In this document: positions 6,652 to 14,114 of the stretch, in pieces
Layout: each line of letters opens with the position of its first letter
Position numbering within the stretch: position 1 is the first letter of the stretch
Source of the DNA: Treponema sp.
GTDB lineage: Bacteria; Spirochaetota; Spirochaetia; Treponematales; Treponemataceae
Direction of reading: 5' to 3'
DNA: 15,226 nt
Assembly: GCA_016297805.1 (NCBI GenBank)
Contig: JAEDFX010000056.1
Span: 1-15,226 of the forward strand
Translations under genes and position numbers: made by a program
The notes under the pieces: generated by a model
The model's input: the letters and a program-made list of their open reading frames with translations, nothing else
Databases searched by the model: none
What the model was told of the DNA's origin: nothing

Positions 6652-8411
6652 TAGAAGGAAAAATTACCCGTATTTCGGGACCAATCGTATATGCTGAAGG
6701 TCTTGATGGCTGTGGTCTATATGATGTAGTTGATGTTGGTGATAAAAAACTTATTGGTGAAATTATCCGTCAAAATGAAGGTAATGCTACTATTCAGGTT
6801 TATGAGGAAGATACAGGTATGCACATCGGTGAAAAAGTTGTGTGTACACAGCGTCCTCTTTCTTTACGTCTTGGACCTGGCGTAGTTGGTAATATTTATG
6901 ATGGTATTCAGCGTCCTTTGCAAGCTATGTATGAACACTCAGGTGGATTCCTTCTTCCTGGTGAACGTACCAAACCTCTTGATGAAGAAAAAATCTGGCA
7001 TTTTGATGCTCTTCCTGAAATTAAAGAAGGAATTTCTATAAAGCCTGGAATGGTACTTGGTACTGTTGTAGAAACTCAGTCTATTACAGAAAAAATCATG
7101 GTGCCTCCATCAATCCGTGGTCGTACTCTTAAAACTTTTAAAGGCACTGGAGATTACACTGTAAATGATGTAATTGGAACTACTGAACTTGATGAAGAAA
7201 TTCAGCTTGCACAGTATTGGCCAGTTCGTAAGCCTCGTCCTTATGCACAGAAGCTTGGAGTTACAGAACCTTTAATCACAGGTCAGCGTGTTATTGACGT
7301 TTTCTTCCCACTTTCAAAAGGTGGTACTGCTGCAATTCCTGGTGGATTCGGAACAGGTAAAACAATGACTCAGCATGCTATTGCAAAATGGTGTGATGCA
7401 GATTTAATTGTATATATTGGTTGTGGAGAACGGGGTAATGAAATGACAGAAGTTCTTACTGAATTCCCAGAACTTATTGACCCTAGAACAGGACGTTCTA
7501 TTATGGAGCGTACAATTCTTATTGCAAATACTTCAAATATGCCTGTAGCAGCCCGCGAGGTTTCATTGTATTCAGGAATTACTCTTGCAGAATATTTCCG
7601 TGATATGGGTATGGCTGTTGCAATTATGGCAGATTCTACTTCCCGCTGGGCCGAAGCTCTTCGTGAACTTTCTGGCCGTATGGAAGAAATGCCTGCTGAA
7701 GAAGGATTCCCTGCATATTTACCAACTCGTCTTGCTTCTTTCTATGAACGTGCAGGCCGTGTAATTTCTCTGGAAGGGCAGGAAGGTTCAGTTTCTGTAA
7801 TTGGAGCTGTTTCACCACCAGGTGGAGACTTTTCAGAACCGGTTACTCAGCATACAAAACGCTTTATCCGTTGTTTCTGGGCTTTGGATCGAGAACTTGC
7901 AAATGCCCGTCATTATCCTGCTATTGGCTGGATTGATTCATATTCTGAATATGCTGATGAAGTTCGGGACTGGTGGGAAGTTCATAATCCTTCCTGGGAG
8001 AATCTTCGTCGTGAAGCAATTGGACTTTTGAAAGACGAAAACCGTTTACAGCAGATTGTCCGCCTTATTGGACCAGATGCATTACCAGATTCAGAACGAC
8101 TTGTTTTGAAGGTTGCAGAAATGATAAAGAACGGATTCCTTCAGCAGAATGCTTATGATGATGTTGATAAATATTGTTCTACAGATAAACAGATTGCTAT
8201 TCTTGATTTGATGATGTCGTACTTTAAGCGTGCGCAGGCATGTGTAAAAGCTGGGGCACCACTTTCGCAGGTTGTAGCACTTCCTGTTTGTGATGAAATA
8301 GTTCGAATTAAGATGATTTATAAGAATGAAGAAATGGACAAAATAAATGATGTTCATAATCATCTTGAAAGTCAGATTAGCGAAGTTGAACGCCTGTATA
8401 ATGTGCGCTAA
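6648..8411 (+). CDS. atpA: V/A-type ATPase catalytic subunit A
   Basis: This 587-residue subunit carries the three catalytic sites of the A3B3 head. After the N-terminal beta barrel (1-75) and the non-homologous insertion typical of A subunits (about 110-195), the P-loop GGFGTGKT (232-239) holds K238 and T239. The catalytic glutamate is E261 in GCGERGNEM. Walker B-like AVAIMADSTSRWAEALRE and the segment MPAEEGFPAYLPTRLASFYERAGR follow. Most A subunits have GPFGSGKT; here P is G and S is T, both compatible with function. The length is normal. GGAGG (6637-6641) precedes the ATG, which overlaps the E stop by four bases. Together with B it couples ATP hydrolysis or synthesis to ion movement; direction cannot be read from sequence. 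Confidence 0.98.
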   Translation: MIEGKITRISGPIVYAEGLDGCGLYDVVDVGDKKLIGEIIRQNEGNATIQVYEEDTGMHIGEKVVCTQRPLSLRLGPGVVGNIYDGIQRPLQAMYEHSGGFLLPGERTKPLDEEKIWHFDALPEIKEGISIKPGMVLGTVVETQSITEKIMVPPSIRGRTLKTFKGTGDYTVNDVIGTTELDEEIQLAQYWPVRKPRPYAQKLGVTEPLITGQRVIDVFFPLSKGGTAAIPGGFGTGKTMTQHAIAKWCDADLIVYIGCGERGNEMTEVLTEFPELIDPRTGRSIMERTILIANTSNMPVAAREVSLYSGITLAEYFRDMGMAVAIMADSTSRWAEALRELSGRMEEMPAEEGFPAYLPTRLASFYERAGRVISLEGQEGSVSVIGAVSPPGGDFSEPVTQHTKRFIRCFWALDRELANARHYPAIGWIDSYSEYADEVRDWWEVHNPSWENLRREAIGLLKDENRLQQIVRLIGPDALPDSERLVLKVAEMIKNGFLQQNAYDDVDKYCSTDKQIAILDLMMSYFKRAQACVKAGAPLSQVVALPVCDEIVRIKMIYKNEEMDKINDVHNHLESQISEVERLYNVR

Positions 8412-8423
8412 CGGGAGGAAGAA

Positions 8424-9803
8424 ATGAAAGGAATTGAATATAGAGGTGTAACTTCCGTTGACGGACCAATTGTAGTTTTAAAGCGAACAGAAAATGTTTT
8501 TTATAATGAAACAGTTTATGTTCGTGACCGTCTTGGGGAAAAACGTATTGGTAAAATTGTAGATATTTCTAATGATGCAGTTGTTGTTCAGATTTTCGGT
8601 AATACTACAGGTCTGGATTTGACTGAATCAACTTTTGAATTTTTAGAGCAGCCATTGGAATTGAGAGTTGGAGAAGGTCTTTTAGGTCGTGTATTCAACG
8701 GTCTTGGCGAACCAATCGATGGATTTCCTCAGATTATCAGTTCTGAAAAACGCAATGTAAACGGTAACCCAATGAATCCATATGCACGAATTTACCCTCG
8801 GGATTTTATTCAGACAGGTATTTCTGCAATTGATGGAATGAACTCTCTGGTTCGTGGTCAAAAGCTTCCTATTTTCTCTGGAAACGGTTTGCCACACAAT
8901 AAACTTGCCGCACAGATTATCCGACAGGCCAAACTTCGCAATAGCGATGAACAATTCGTTATGGTTTTTGCCGGAATGGGTATTAAATATGACGTTGCTA
9001 AGTTCTTTATAGATACATTTGAAGAGTCAGGTGTACTTTCTAAGGTAGTAATGTTCCAGTCTCTTGCAGATGCTCCTTCAATTGAACGTATTATTACTCC
9101 TCGTTGTGCTCTTACAGCTGCTGAATATCTTGCTTTTGAAAAGGGAATGCACGTACTTGTTGTAATGACAGATATGACAAACTACTGTGAAGCCTTGCGA
9201 GAAATTTCTACAACTCGTGGAGAAGTTCCTGGTCGTAAAGGTTACCCAGGATATTTGTATTCAGATTTGGCCGAGCTTTATGAACGTGCAGGTCGTGTAA
9301 AAGGTAGCGAAGGTTCAATCACTCAGATTCCAATTCTTACAATGCCTAATGATGATATTTCTCATCCAATTCCTGACTTAACTGGATATATTACAGAAGG
9401 TCAGATTGTACTAGGCCGTGAACTGTTCCAGCTGGGCGTTTATCCTCCAGTAAGTGGGCTTCCTTCACTTTCTCGTTTGATGAAAGACGGTATTGGCCCG
9501 GATATGACTCGTGAAGATCACGCAAATGTCTCTTCCCAGCTGTTTGCATCTTACTCAAAGGTAAAATCAATTCGTAACCTTGCAGCTATTATTGGTGAAG
9601 AAGAGCTTAGTGAACTTGACCGCCAGTATCTGCACTTTGGTAACAGATTGGAGCAGGAATTCTTTAATCAGGATGAATACGAAGACCGTACAATTGAACA
9701 GACTCTGGACTTAGGCTGGCAGATTCTGGCAGAACTTCCTCGTGAAGAACTGACTCGTATTAAACCTGAGTTTATTGATAAATATATGCATAAGGATTCC
9801 TAA
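8424..9803 (+). CDS. atpB: V/A-type ATPase regulatory subunit B
   Basis: This 459-residue subunit alternates with A in the hexameric head. As usual for B it lacks a working P-loop: the corresponding place reads FSGNGLPHNKLAAQI (151-165). Other family marks are MVFAGMGIKYD (180-190), MTDMTNYCEALREIS (248-262), GYPGYLYSDLAELYERAGR (273-291) and PPVSGLPSLSRLMKDGIG (341-358), where R351 matches the arginine finger that reaches into the A subunit's catalytic site. GGGAGG (8413-8418) lies 5 bases before the ATG, 12 bases after A. Arginine codons are mostly CGT, as in A. The stop at 9803 abuts the TTG start of subunit D. Confidence 0.98.
   Translation: MKGIEYRGVTSVDGPIVVLKRTENVFYNETVYVRDRLGEKRIGKIVDISNDAVVVQIFGNTTGLDLTESTFEFLEQPLELRVGEGLLGRVFNGLGEPIDGFPQIISSEKRNVNGNPMNPYARIYPRDFIQTGISAIDGMNSLVRGQKLPIFSGNGLPHNKLAAQIIRQAKLRNSDEQFVMVFAGMGIKYDVAKFFIDTFEESGVLSKVVMFQSLADAPSIERIITPRCALTAAEYLAFEKGMHVLVVMTDMTNYCEALREISTTRGEVPGRKGYPGYLYSDLAELYERAGRVKGSEGSITQIPILTMPNDDISHPIPDLTGYITEGQIVLGRELFQLGVYPPVSGLPSLSRLMKDGIGPDMTREDHANVSSQLFASYSKVKSIRNLAAIIGEEELSELDRQYLHFGNRLEQEFFNQDEYEDRTIEQTLDLGWQILAELPREELTRIKPEFIDKYMHKDS
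9792..9796 (+). promoter_or_regulatory. Ribosome binding site for the TTG start of atpD
   Basis: AAGGA, inside the last codons of atpB, lies 7 bases before TTG at 9804. It supports that non-ATG start; the conserved D-subunit N-terminus begins there and no ATG is available before it. Confidence 0.75.
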
Positions 9804-10427
9804 TTGGCAAAACTAAACGTAGCACCAACAAAATCAAATCTTCTCGCCATAAAAGAACAGTTAGCCGTTTCTACAAATGGTTATGAATTGCTGGAAGAAA
9901 AGCGTGAAATCCTGGTTCGTGAACTGATGCATCTTGTTGAAAAAGTTAAGCTATTAGAAAAAGATATTGATAAGGTTGTTGCACAGGCATATCCTGCATT
10001 TAAAAGAATGCTTATGGTCGATGGCGCTGATCAGATAGAAAGAATATCCCATGGTATTCATTACGATTTTGATATGACAGAAAAGCGTGTAACTATAGGT
10101 GGTATGGGATTTTCTTCCATGGATGTAGTAATGCCAAAGCAGGAATTATTCTATTCTTTTATGGGAACGGATGCTAATACAGATGCTACTATCAATAAGT
10201 TTTTCGAACTTCTTTCATTGTTAACACAGATGGCAGCTATCCGTACTATAGTCTGGCGACTGGCAGAAGAAGTAAAGAAAACTCAAAGACGTGTAAATGC
10301 TCTTGATAAAATGATTATTCCACAGGCACAGGAAACAATACAGTACATTGAAAGTGTTCTTGAAGAACGAGAACGAGAAAATGTTTTTGTTTTGAAGGCT
10401 TTAAAGAAGAAAAATAATAAAAAGTAG
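9804..10427 (+). CDS. atpD: V/A-type ATPase subunit D (central shaft)
   Basis: The 207-residue product is the long coiled-coil axle that turns inside A3B3. The start NVAPTKSNLLAIKEQLAVSTNGYELLEEKREILVRELM is the family signature, and the C-terminal helix (about 145-200, AEEVKKTQRRVNALDKMIIPQAQETIQYI...) is the antiparallel partner; R-R-V-N-A-L is very conserved. Translation starts at TTG, directly after the TAA of atpB with no gap, preceded by AAGGA (9792-9796). The tail is rich in lysine. It is the last ATPase gene; the next ATG is 15 bases after the stop. Identification is very sure; the TTG start rests on the N-terminal match and the ribosome binding site. Confidence 0.95.
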   Translation: MAKLNVAPTKSNLLAIKEQLAVSTNGYELLEEKREILVRELMHLVEKVKLLEKDIDKVVAQAYPAFKRMLMVDGADQIERISHGIHYDFDMTEKRVTIGGMGFSSMDVVMPKQELFYSFMGTDANTDATINKFFELLSLLTQMAAIRTIVWRLAEEVKKTQRRVNALDKMIIPQAQETIQYIESVLEERERENVFVLKALKKKNNKK

Positions 10428-10442
10428 TGTTATATTATAGGT
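10428..10442 (+). promoter_or_regulatory. Possible extended -10 promoter giving leaderless usp mRNA
   Basis: TGTTATATT (10428-10436) fits an extended -10 element: TG, one base, then TATATT. The six bases after it lead straight to the ATG at 10443, so transcription would begin on or very near the start codon. No convincing -35 is seen 16-18 bases upstream, and AGG at 10439-10441 is too close to the ATG to be a ribosome binding site. Co-transcription from the ATPase genes is equally possible. Confidence 0.35.
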
Positions 10443-10940
10443 ATGGCAAGAACATTTTTTAAAAAGGTTATAGTTGCTGTTAATGGACGCCTTTCCTCGA
10501 TTCATGCATCAATGTATGCAATTATGATGGCCCGTACTTATAATCTTTCTTTAAAATTTGTATATGTGGTCGATACTGCAACAATCAAGTATCTGACCAT
10601 GAACAAACTGCTGGTTACTGATGAAAAAAATGATTTTGAAGAAAAACTGGTTGCAGATGGAAAACATTATCTTGAATATGTTCAGCAGCTGGCTGCTTCT
10701 AAAGGTGTAAAGGCAGAAACAGAACTTCGTAACGGAGGGGTTTTTACTGAGATTATAAAGGTTGCAGAGGAATATGAATCAGATTTGATTCTGCTTGGTG
10801 GTAGAGAAAAAGGTGTTCACGGATCTACCTTCAAGAAAAATGTACTTTCAAAAGATGAAAATGAAGTACTCGTAAATGCATCCTGTCCTGTAATGATTGT
10901 TCAGAAACCTGATATTGAATCTGTATTTAAAATTTTCTAA
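10443..10940 (+). CDS. Universal stress protein (UspA) family protein, degenerate nucleotide loop
   Basis: This 165-residue cytoplasmic protein has the UspA fold: first strand KKVIVAVNG (8-15), a helix, second strand LSLKFVYVVD (35-44), a helix with VADGKHYLEYVQQLAASKGV (70-89), then the strand SDLILLGGREKG (113-124) and the closing NASCPVMIVQK (145-155). ATP-binding members usually have an Asp near the first strand and GxxG followed by nine residues and GS/GT. Here the Asp place is N14 and the final GS place is SK (about 136-137), so nucleotide binding is doubtful. Usp proteins are linked to stress and regulation, but no specific partner can be named. No proper ribosome binding site precedes the ATG; see the -10-like element at 10428-10442. 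Confidence 0.85.
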   Translation: MARTFFKKVIVAVNGRLSSIHASMYAIMMARTYNLSLKFVYVVDTATIKYLTMNKLLVTDEKNDFEEKLVADGKHYLEYVQQLAASKGVKAETELRNGGVFTEIIKVAEEYESDLILLGGREKGVHGSTFKKNVLSKDENEVLVNASCPVMIVQKPDIESVFKIF

Positions 10941-10958
10941 TAAATAAAAGAAAAAACT

Positions 10959-11708
10959 ATGAAAGATTTTTATAAAACTCTAAGTGTCAGACCTAATGCG
11001 ACTCTGGCGGAAATTAAAAGGGCTTACAGAGAAAAGGTTAAGCTTTTGCATCCAGATTCCTCCGGTGATGGTTCAAAAAGTAATGAATTTAATGAAGTTG
11101 TTCAGGCTTATAGGGTTCTTTCCGATGCCCGCCAGCGTTCCATTTTTGATGAATCCTTTTTTATAAAAATCCGCAGAACCTATAAAGATGCAGATTCTTT
11201 CAATTATTATGACTGGTTGAAAGCCCGGGATGATGAAGAAAGTCGTGCCAAGTTTATTTTCTACACACTTATGCATCAGAAAGAAGATGAAGCTGTTGCT
11301 GAATTCAAACGTATGCAGATGAATCATGCAGAATTCAGTTTGAAAAAATGGTTTACTCGTGAAGATTTTATGGATTACGGATACATTCTTGCTGAAGAAC
11401 TGGTAATTCGTGGTGAATATTATGATGCATTTATCCTTCTGGAACAGATTATTAAGATGGAATATTCCTATCAGTATTTTTACATATTCTTCCCTGAAGT
11501 AATTGATTTTACTTTGACAATCTTGAAGAAAAATATTGATGGTGTTATTTCAGATGAACTTGCTCTTGATGTTTACGAGAGGGCTTTAGATCTGGAATTT
11601 GGAAAAGCGGCAGATTCTTTCTTTTTACGAAAAATGAGTGAAGAGTATCACAGACTGGGAGATGATGCTACTGCAGAAATTTGTCTGCGGGAATCAAAAA
11701 AATTGTAA
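10959..11708 (+). CDS. J-domain protein with helical (TPR-like) C-terminus
   Basis: The first 67 or so residues are a J domain: FYKTLSVRPNATLAEIKRAYREKVKLLHPD, with the Hsp70-stimulating HPD motif at 31-33, then the helix FNEVVQAYRVLSDARQRSIFD. There is no Gly/Phe linker, zinc finger or DnaJ substrate domain, so it is a class C (type III) J protein and not the general DnaJ. The remaining 180 residues are helical; pairs such as LAEELVIRGEYYDAFILLEQII and MSEEYHRLGDDATAEICLRE (near the end) resemble tetratricopeptide repeats, which suggests protein binding. It would direct DnaK to a client that cannot be identified here. The ATG has no clear ribosome binding site and comes 18 bases after usp. 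Membrane segments and a signal peptide are absent. Confidence 0.85.
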   Translation: MKDFYKTLSVRPNATLAEIKRAYREKVKLLHPDSSGDGSKSNEFNEVVQAYRVLSDARQRSIFDESFFIKIRRTYKDADSFNYYDWLKARDDEESRAKFIFYTLMHQKEDEAVAEFKRMQMNHAEFSLKKWFTREDFMDYGYILAEELVIRGEYYDAFILLEQIIKMEYSYQYFYIFFPEVIDFTLTILKKNIDGVISDELALDVYERALDLEFGKAADSFFLRKMSEEYHRLGDDATAEICLRESKKL

Positions 11709-11749
11709 TTTTTAAGATAAAATGATAGTTTTAGAACACGAGGAAATAT

Positions 11750-12523
11750 ATGATTCACTTAAAGAATGAAGATCAGATAAATAAAATTAGAAAAGCATGT
11801 CATATTACTGCAGATATGTTTAACGAACTTATTCCAAAAATCAAGGCAGGGCAGACAACTAAAGAAATCGATAAAATGTTTGAGGATTATATTCTTGCTC
11901 ATGGTGGAAAACCTGCATGGTGGAGAGAAGATTATCCTGGTTCTGTATGTATCAGCATCAATAATGAAGTTATTCACGGATTACCTTCTAAAAAACGTGT
12001 ATTAAAAGAGGGTGACCTAGTAAGTCTTGATGTGGGAATTGATTTGGACGGATATATCAGCGATACAACTCACTCTGTAGAAATCGGAAAGGTACCTCCA
12101 AAGGTAAAAAAACTTCACGAGGTTACAATTGAATGTTTAAATGCAGGAATTGCTGCTTGTAAGGTTGGAAATAGAATTAGTGATATTGCAAATGCCGTTT
12201 ATGACATCGCTTCAAAGCATGGTTACGGTGTTGTTTATGATTACTGTGGACACGGAGTTGGAATTGATGTACATGAAGACCCAAGTGTTCCAAACTGTCC
12301 ATTCCGTGGGGCAAATCCTAGAATTAAAGCTGGTATGGTACTGGCAATTGAGCCTATGATTAATCTGGGAACTGCAGATGTGGAAGTTCTGGATGATGGC
12401 TGGACTGTTGTAACTTGTGATGGTGAAGTTTCTTGCCATGAAGAACATACAGTTGCTGTTTTTGAAGATCACACAGAAGTTCTTACAGATTTAAATTATT
12501 GCGGAAAATCAGTTCTTAAATAA
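11750..12523 (+). CDS. map: Methionine aminopeptidase, type I
   Basis: This 257-residue enzyme removes the N-terminal methionine from new proteins after deformylation, in the cytoplasm. The pita-bread metal ligands are all present: D94 (SLDVG), D105 (YISDTTHS), H168 (CGHGVG), E201 (AIEPM) and E232 (EEHTV). The substrate-side histidine H76 in NNEVIHGLP matches E. coli H79. There is no N-terminal zinc-finger or SH3-binding extension and no type II insertion, so this is the simple type I form; the segment GKPAWWREDYPGS is like that of long-loop bacterial forms. GAGGA (11740-11744) lies 5 bases before the ATG. It follows the J-domain gene after 41 bases and may be co-transcribed. Identification is certain. 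Confidence 0.98.
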   Translation: MIHLKNEDQINKIRKACHITADMFNELIPKIKAGQTTKEIDKMFEDYILAHGGKPAWWREDYPGSVCISINNEVIHGLPSKKRVLKEGDLVSLDVGIDLDGYISDTTHSVEIGKVPPKVKKLHEVTIECLNAGIAACKVGNRISDIANAVYDIASKHGYGVVYDYCGHGVGIDVHEDPSVPNCPFRGANPRIKAGMVLAIEPMINLGTADVEVLDDGWTVVTCDGEVSCHEEHTVAVFEDHTEVLTDLNYCGKSVLK

Positions 12524-12530
12524 TTTTTTT
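12493..12530 (+). terminator. Weak AT-only terminator candidate at the end of map
   Basis: AAATTATT (12493-12500) is complementary to AATAATTT (12519-12526), with an 18-base loop, and further T residues follow to 12530. The stem contains no G or C and lies partly in the last map codons, so it would be weak. It is the only candidate between map and htrA. Confidence 0.25.
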
Positions 12531-12560
12531 GTTACCTTTTTAAGTTTTTGTAGTTATATT
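12529..12560 (+). promoter_or_regulatory. Weak promoter candidate for htrA
   Basis: TATATT (12555-12560) is a fair -10 box 50 bases before the htrA ATG. The best -35, TTGTTA (12529-12534), is 20 bases away, which is long. A 10-bp palindrome AAATCGATTT lies just downstream at 12573-12582. I saw no sigma-E-like GAACTT element. The 87-base gap between map and htrA suggests that some promoter is here. Confidence 0.3.
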
Positions 12561-12610
12561 TTAAAACGAAACAAATCGATTTAATCAGTTTTTCTTTTAA
12601 GAGGTACAAA

Positions 12611-14050
12611 ATGAACAGAAAATTGAAAATTTTTGCAGGTGTTGCAGCTCTTATTTTTATGGGTGCACAGCTTTTTGCCGATCCTCCTGTTAGAAAAGCA
12701 GGTACAGACGCTGCAAGTCTTAGTGTTGTAGAAGCATTGCAGAACTCTTTCAGATCAATCAGTCAGACAATGCTTCCTGCAGTAGTAGAAGTAGATGTTA
12801 CAGAAACAAAAACTTATACAAGTCCATTTGGCGGTTCAAATCCTTTTGAATATTTCTTTGGAACTCCACGTCAGGAAAACAAAGATAACAAAAAAGAATA
12901 TGAATCAAAGGGATTGGGCTCAGGAGTAATTGTTCGTAAAACAGGAAATATTTTCTATGTTCTTACAAACAATCACGTTGCTGGAACAGCTACAAAAATC
13001 ACTATTAAACTTAATGATGGTCGCGAGTTTGAAGGTAAACTTGTTGGTACAGATTCAAGAATTGATATTGCTTTAGTTTCATTTGAAGCAAAAGATAATA
13101 CTATTCCTGTTGCAGCACTTGGTGATTCTGATAAAGTTCAGCCGGGTGATATCTGTATGGCTTTTGGTGCACCATTGGGATACAGTCAGTCAGTTACACA
13201 GGGTATTATCAGTGCCGTTGGTCGTTCAGAAAGTCATATGTCTTCAATCAGTGATTATATTCAGACTGATGCAGCTATTAATCAAGGAAACTCAGGTGGG
13301 CCACTTGTAAATATCTATGGTGAAGTAATTGGTATTAATACATGGATTGCTTCTGCTTCAGGTGGCTCTGTAGGACTTGGTTTTGCAATCCCAATCAATA
13401 ATATAAAAAATGCAATTGATTCCTTCATAAAAAACGGAAAGATTGTTTATGGCTGGGTTGGTGTATCTTTAGTTGATATAACTAAGGAATATAAGAAGGA
13501 TCTTGGTGTAGAAGATATGGAAGGAGCTTTTGCAGCAGAGGTATTTACTAATTCTCCTGCATTCAAAGGTGGAGTAAAACCTGGTGACTTTATTGTTGAA
13601 TTAAATGGTAAAAAGGTTAAGTCTACAAATCAGCTTGTAAGAGATGTAGGAAATCTTGAGGCTGGTACTACAGCTAAATTTGTGGTAATTCGTGGAGGAA
13701 AACGTTTACCAGAACTTACAGTAAAAATTGAAGAACGAGCTAAAGATGAAGATATTAATAACAGCAAAATGTGGCCTGGATTTATTGCTCAGCCATTAAC
13801 AGATGAATTGCGTGAACAGCTTAAGATTGACGACAAAAAATTGAAAGGTGTTGTTGTTACAAATATTGAAGAAAAATCTCCAGCAGCTAGTCTTCGTATG
13901 CAGAATGGAGATGTAATTACTGCTGTAAATGGAAAAACTGTTAAGAATCTTGCCGAATTCTACAATGAACTTGCAAATGCAGCTAAATCAGTAAACTTCG
14001 ATGTTTACTCAAACGGCGGTACAATTACAACAGGAACATATAAGTTCTAA
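12611..14050 (+). CDS. htrA: Periplasmic serine protease of the HtrA/DegP family
   Basis: This 479-residue protein is an envelope quality-control protease and chaperone. A signal peptide, MNRKLKIFAGVAALIFMGAQLFA, ends at about A23, with no lipobox cysteine, so the mature form should be free in the periplasm. The trypsin-like domain (about 40-275) has a full catalytic triad: H122 in NNHVAG, D152 in RIDIALV and S228 in GNSGGP. A glycine- and phenylalanine-bearing loop at 70-100 corresponds to the regulatory LA loop of DegP. Two PDZ domains follow (about 281-375 and 385-475), the DegP/DegQ arrangement. AAGAGG (12599-12604) lies 6 bases before the ATG. The gene stands 87 bases after map and 39 before purL. 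The two-PDZ, soluble form argues against DegS. Confidence 0.96.
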   Translation: MNRKLKIFAGVAALIFMGAQLFADPPVRKAGTDAASLSVVEALQNSFRSISQTMLPAVVEVDVTETKTYTSPFGGSNPFEYFFGTPRQENKDNKKEYESKGLGSGVIVRKTGNIFYVLTNNHVAGTATKITIKLNDGREFEGKLVGTDSRIDIALVSFEAKDNTIPVAALGDSDKVQPGDICMAFGAPLGYSQSVTQGIISAVGRSESHMSSISDYIQTDAAINQGNSGGPLVNIYGEVIGINTWIASASGGSVGLGFAIPINNIKNAIDSFIKNGKIVYGWVGVSLVDITKEYKKDLGVEDMEGAFAAEVFTNSPAFKGGVKPGDFIVELNGKKVKSTNQLVRDVGNLEAGTTAKFVVIRGGKRLPELTVKIEERAKDEDINNSKMWPGFIAQPLTDELREQLKIDDKKLKGVVVTNIEEKSPAASLRMQNGDVITAVNGKTVKNLAEFYNELANAAKSVNFDVYSNGGTITTGTYKF

Positions 14051-14053
14051 TAA

Positions 14054-14082
14054 TTGTAATAAAGCCTCAAAATCAGTATAAT
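14054..14082 (+). promoter_or_regulatory. Promoter of purL, apparently giving a leaderless mRNA
   Basis: An exact TATAAT (14077-14082) lies 17 bases after TTGTAA (14054-14059), which matches TTGACA at four of six places. Seven bases after the -10 box is the A of the purL ATG at 14090, where transcription would normally begin. No purine-rich ribosome binding site precedes that ATG (the bases are TCTTTCT). Together this suggests a transcript that starts on the start codon. Confidence 0.6.
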
Positions 14083-14114
14083 TCTTTCTATGTACAGACT
14101 CTACGTAGAAAGAA
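14082..14114. repeat. 13-bp dyad over the purL start codon
   Basis: TTCTTTCTATGTA (14082-14094) pairs with TACGTAGAAAGAA (14102-14114) around the loop CAGACTC, with one G-T mismatch that would be a wobble pair in RNA. It covers the end of the -10 box, the expected transcription start and the first codons. It could be an operator or, in read-through mRNA from htrA, a hairpin hiding the ATG. The right arm also encodes the conserved YVERK, so part of the symmetry may be due to coding. Confidence 0.6.

Noticed and set aside
12573..12582. Palindrome AAATCGATTT before htrA as an operator
   Set aside because: Ten bases, AT-rich and alone; too likely by chance to call as a site.
12611..14050. DegS-like membrane-anchored protease
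   Set aside because: The N-terminus is a cleavable signal peptide and there are two PDZ domains, which fits DegP/DegQ better.
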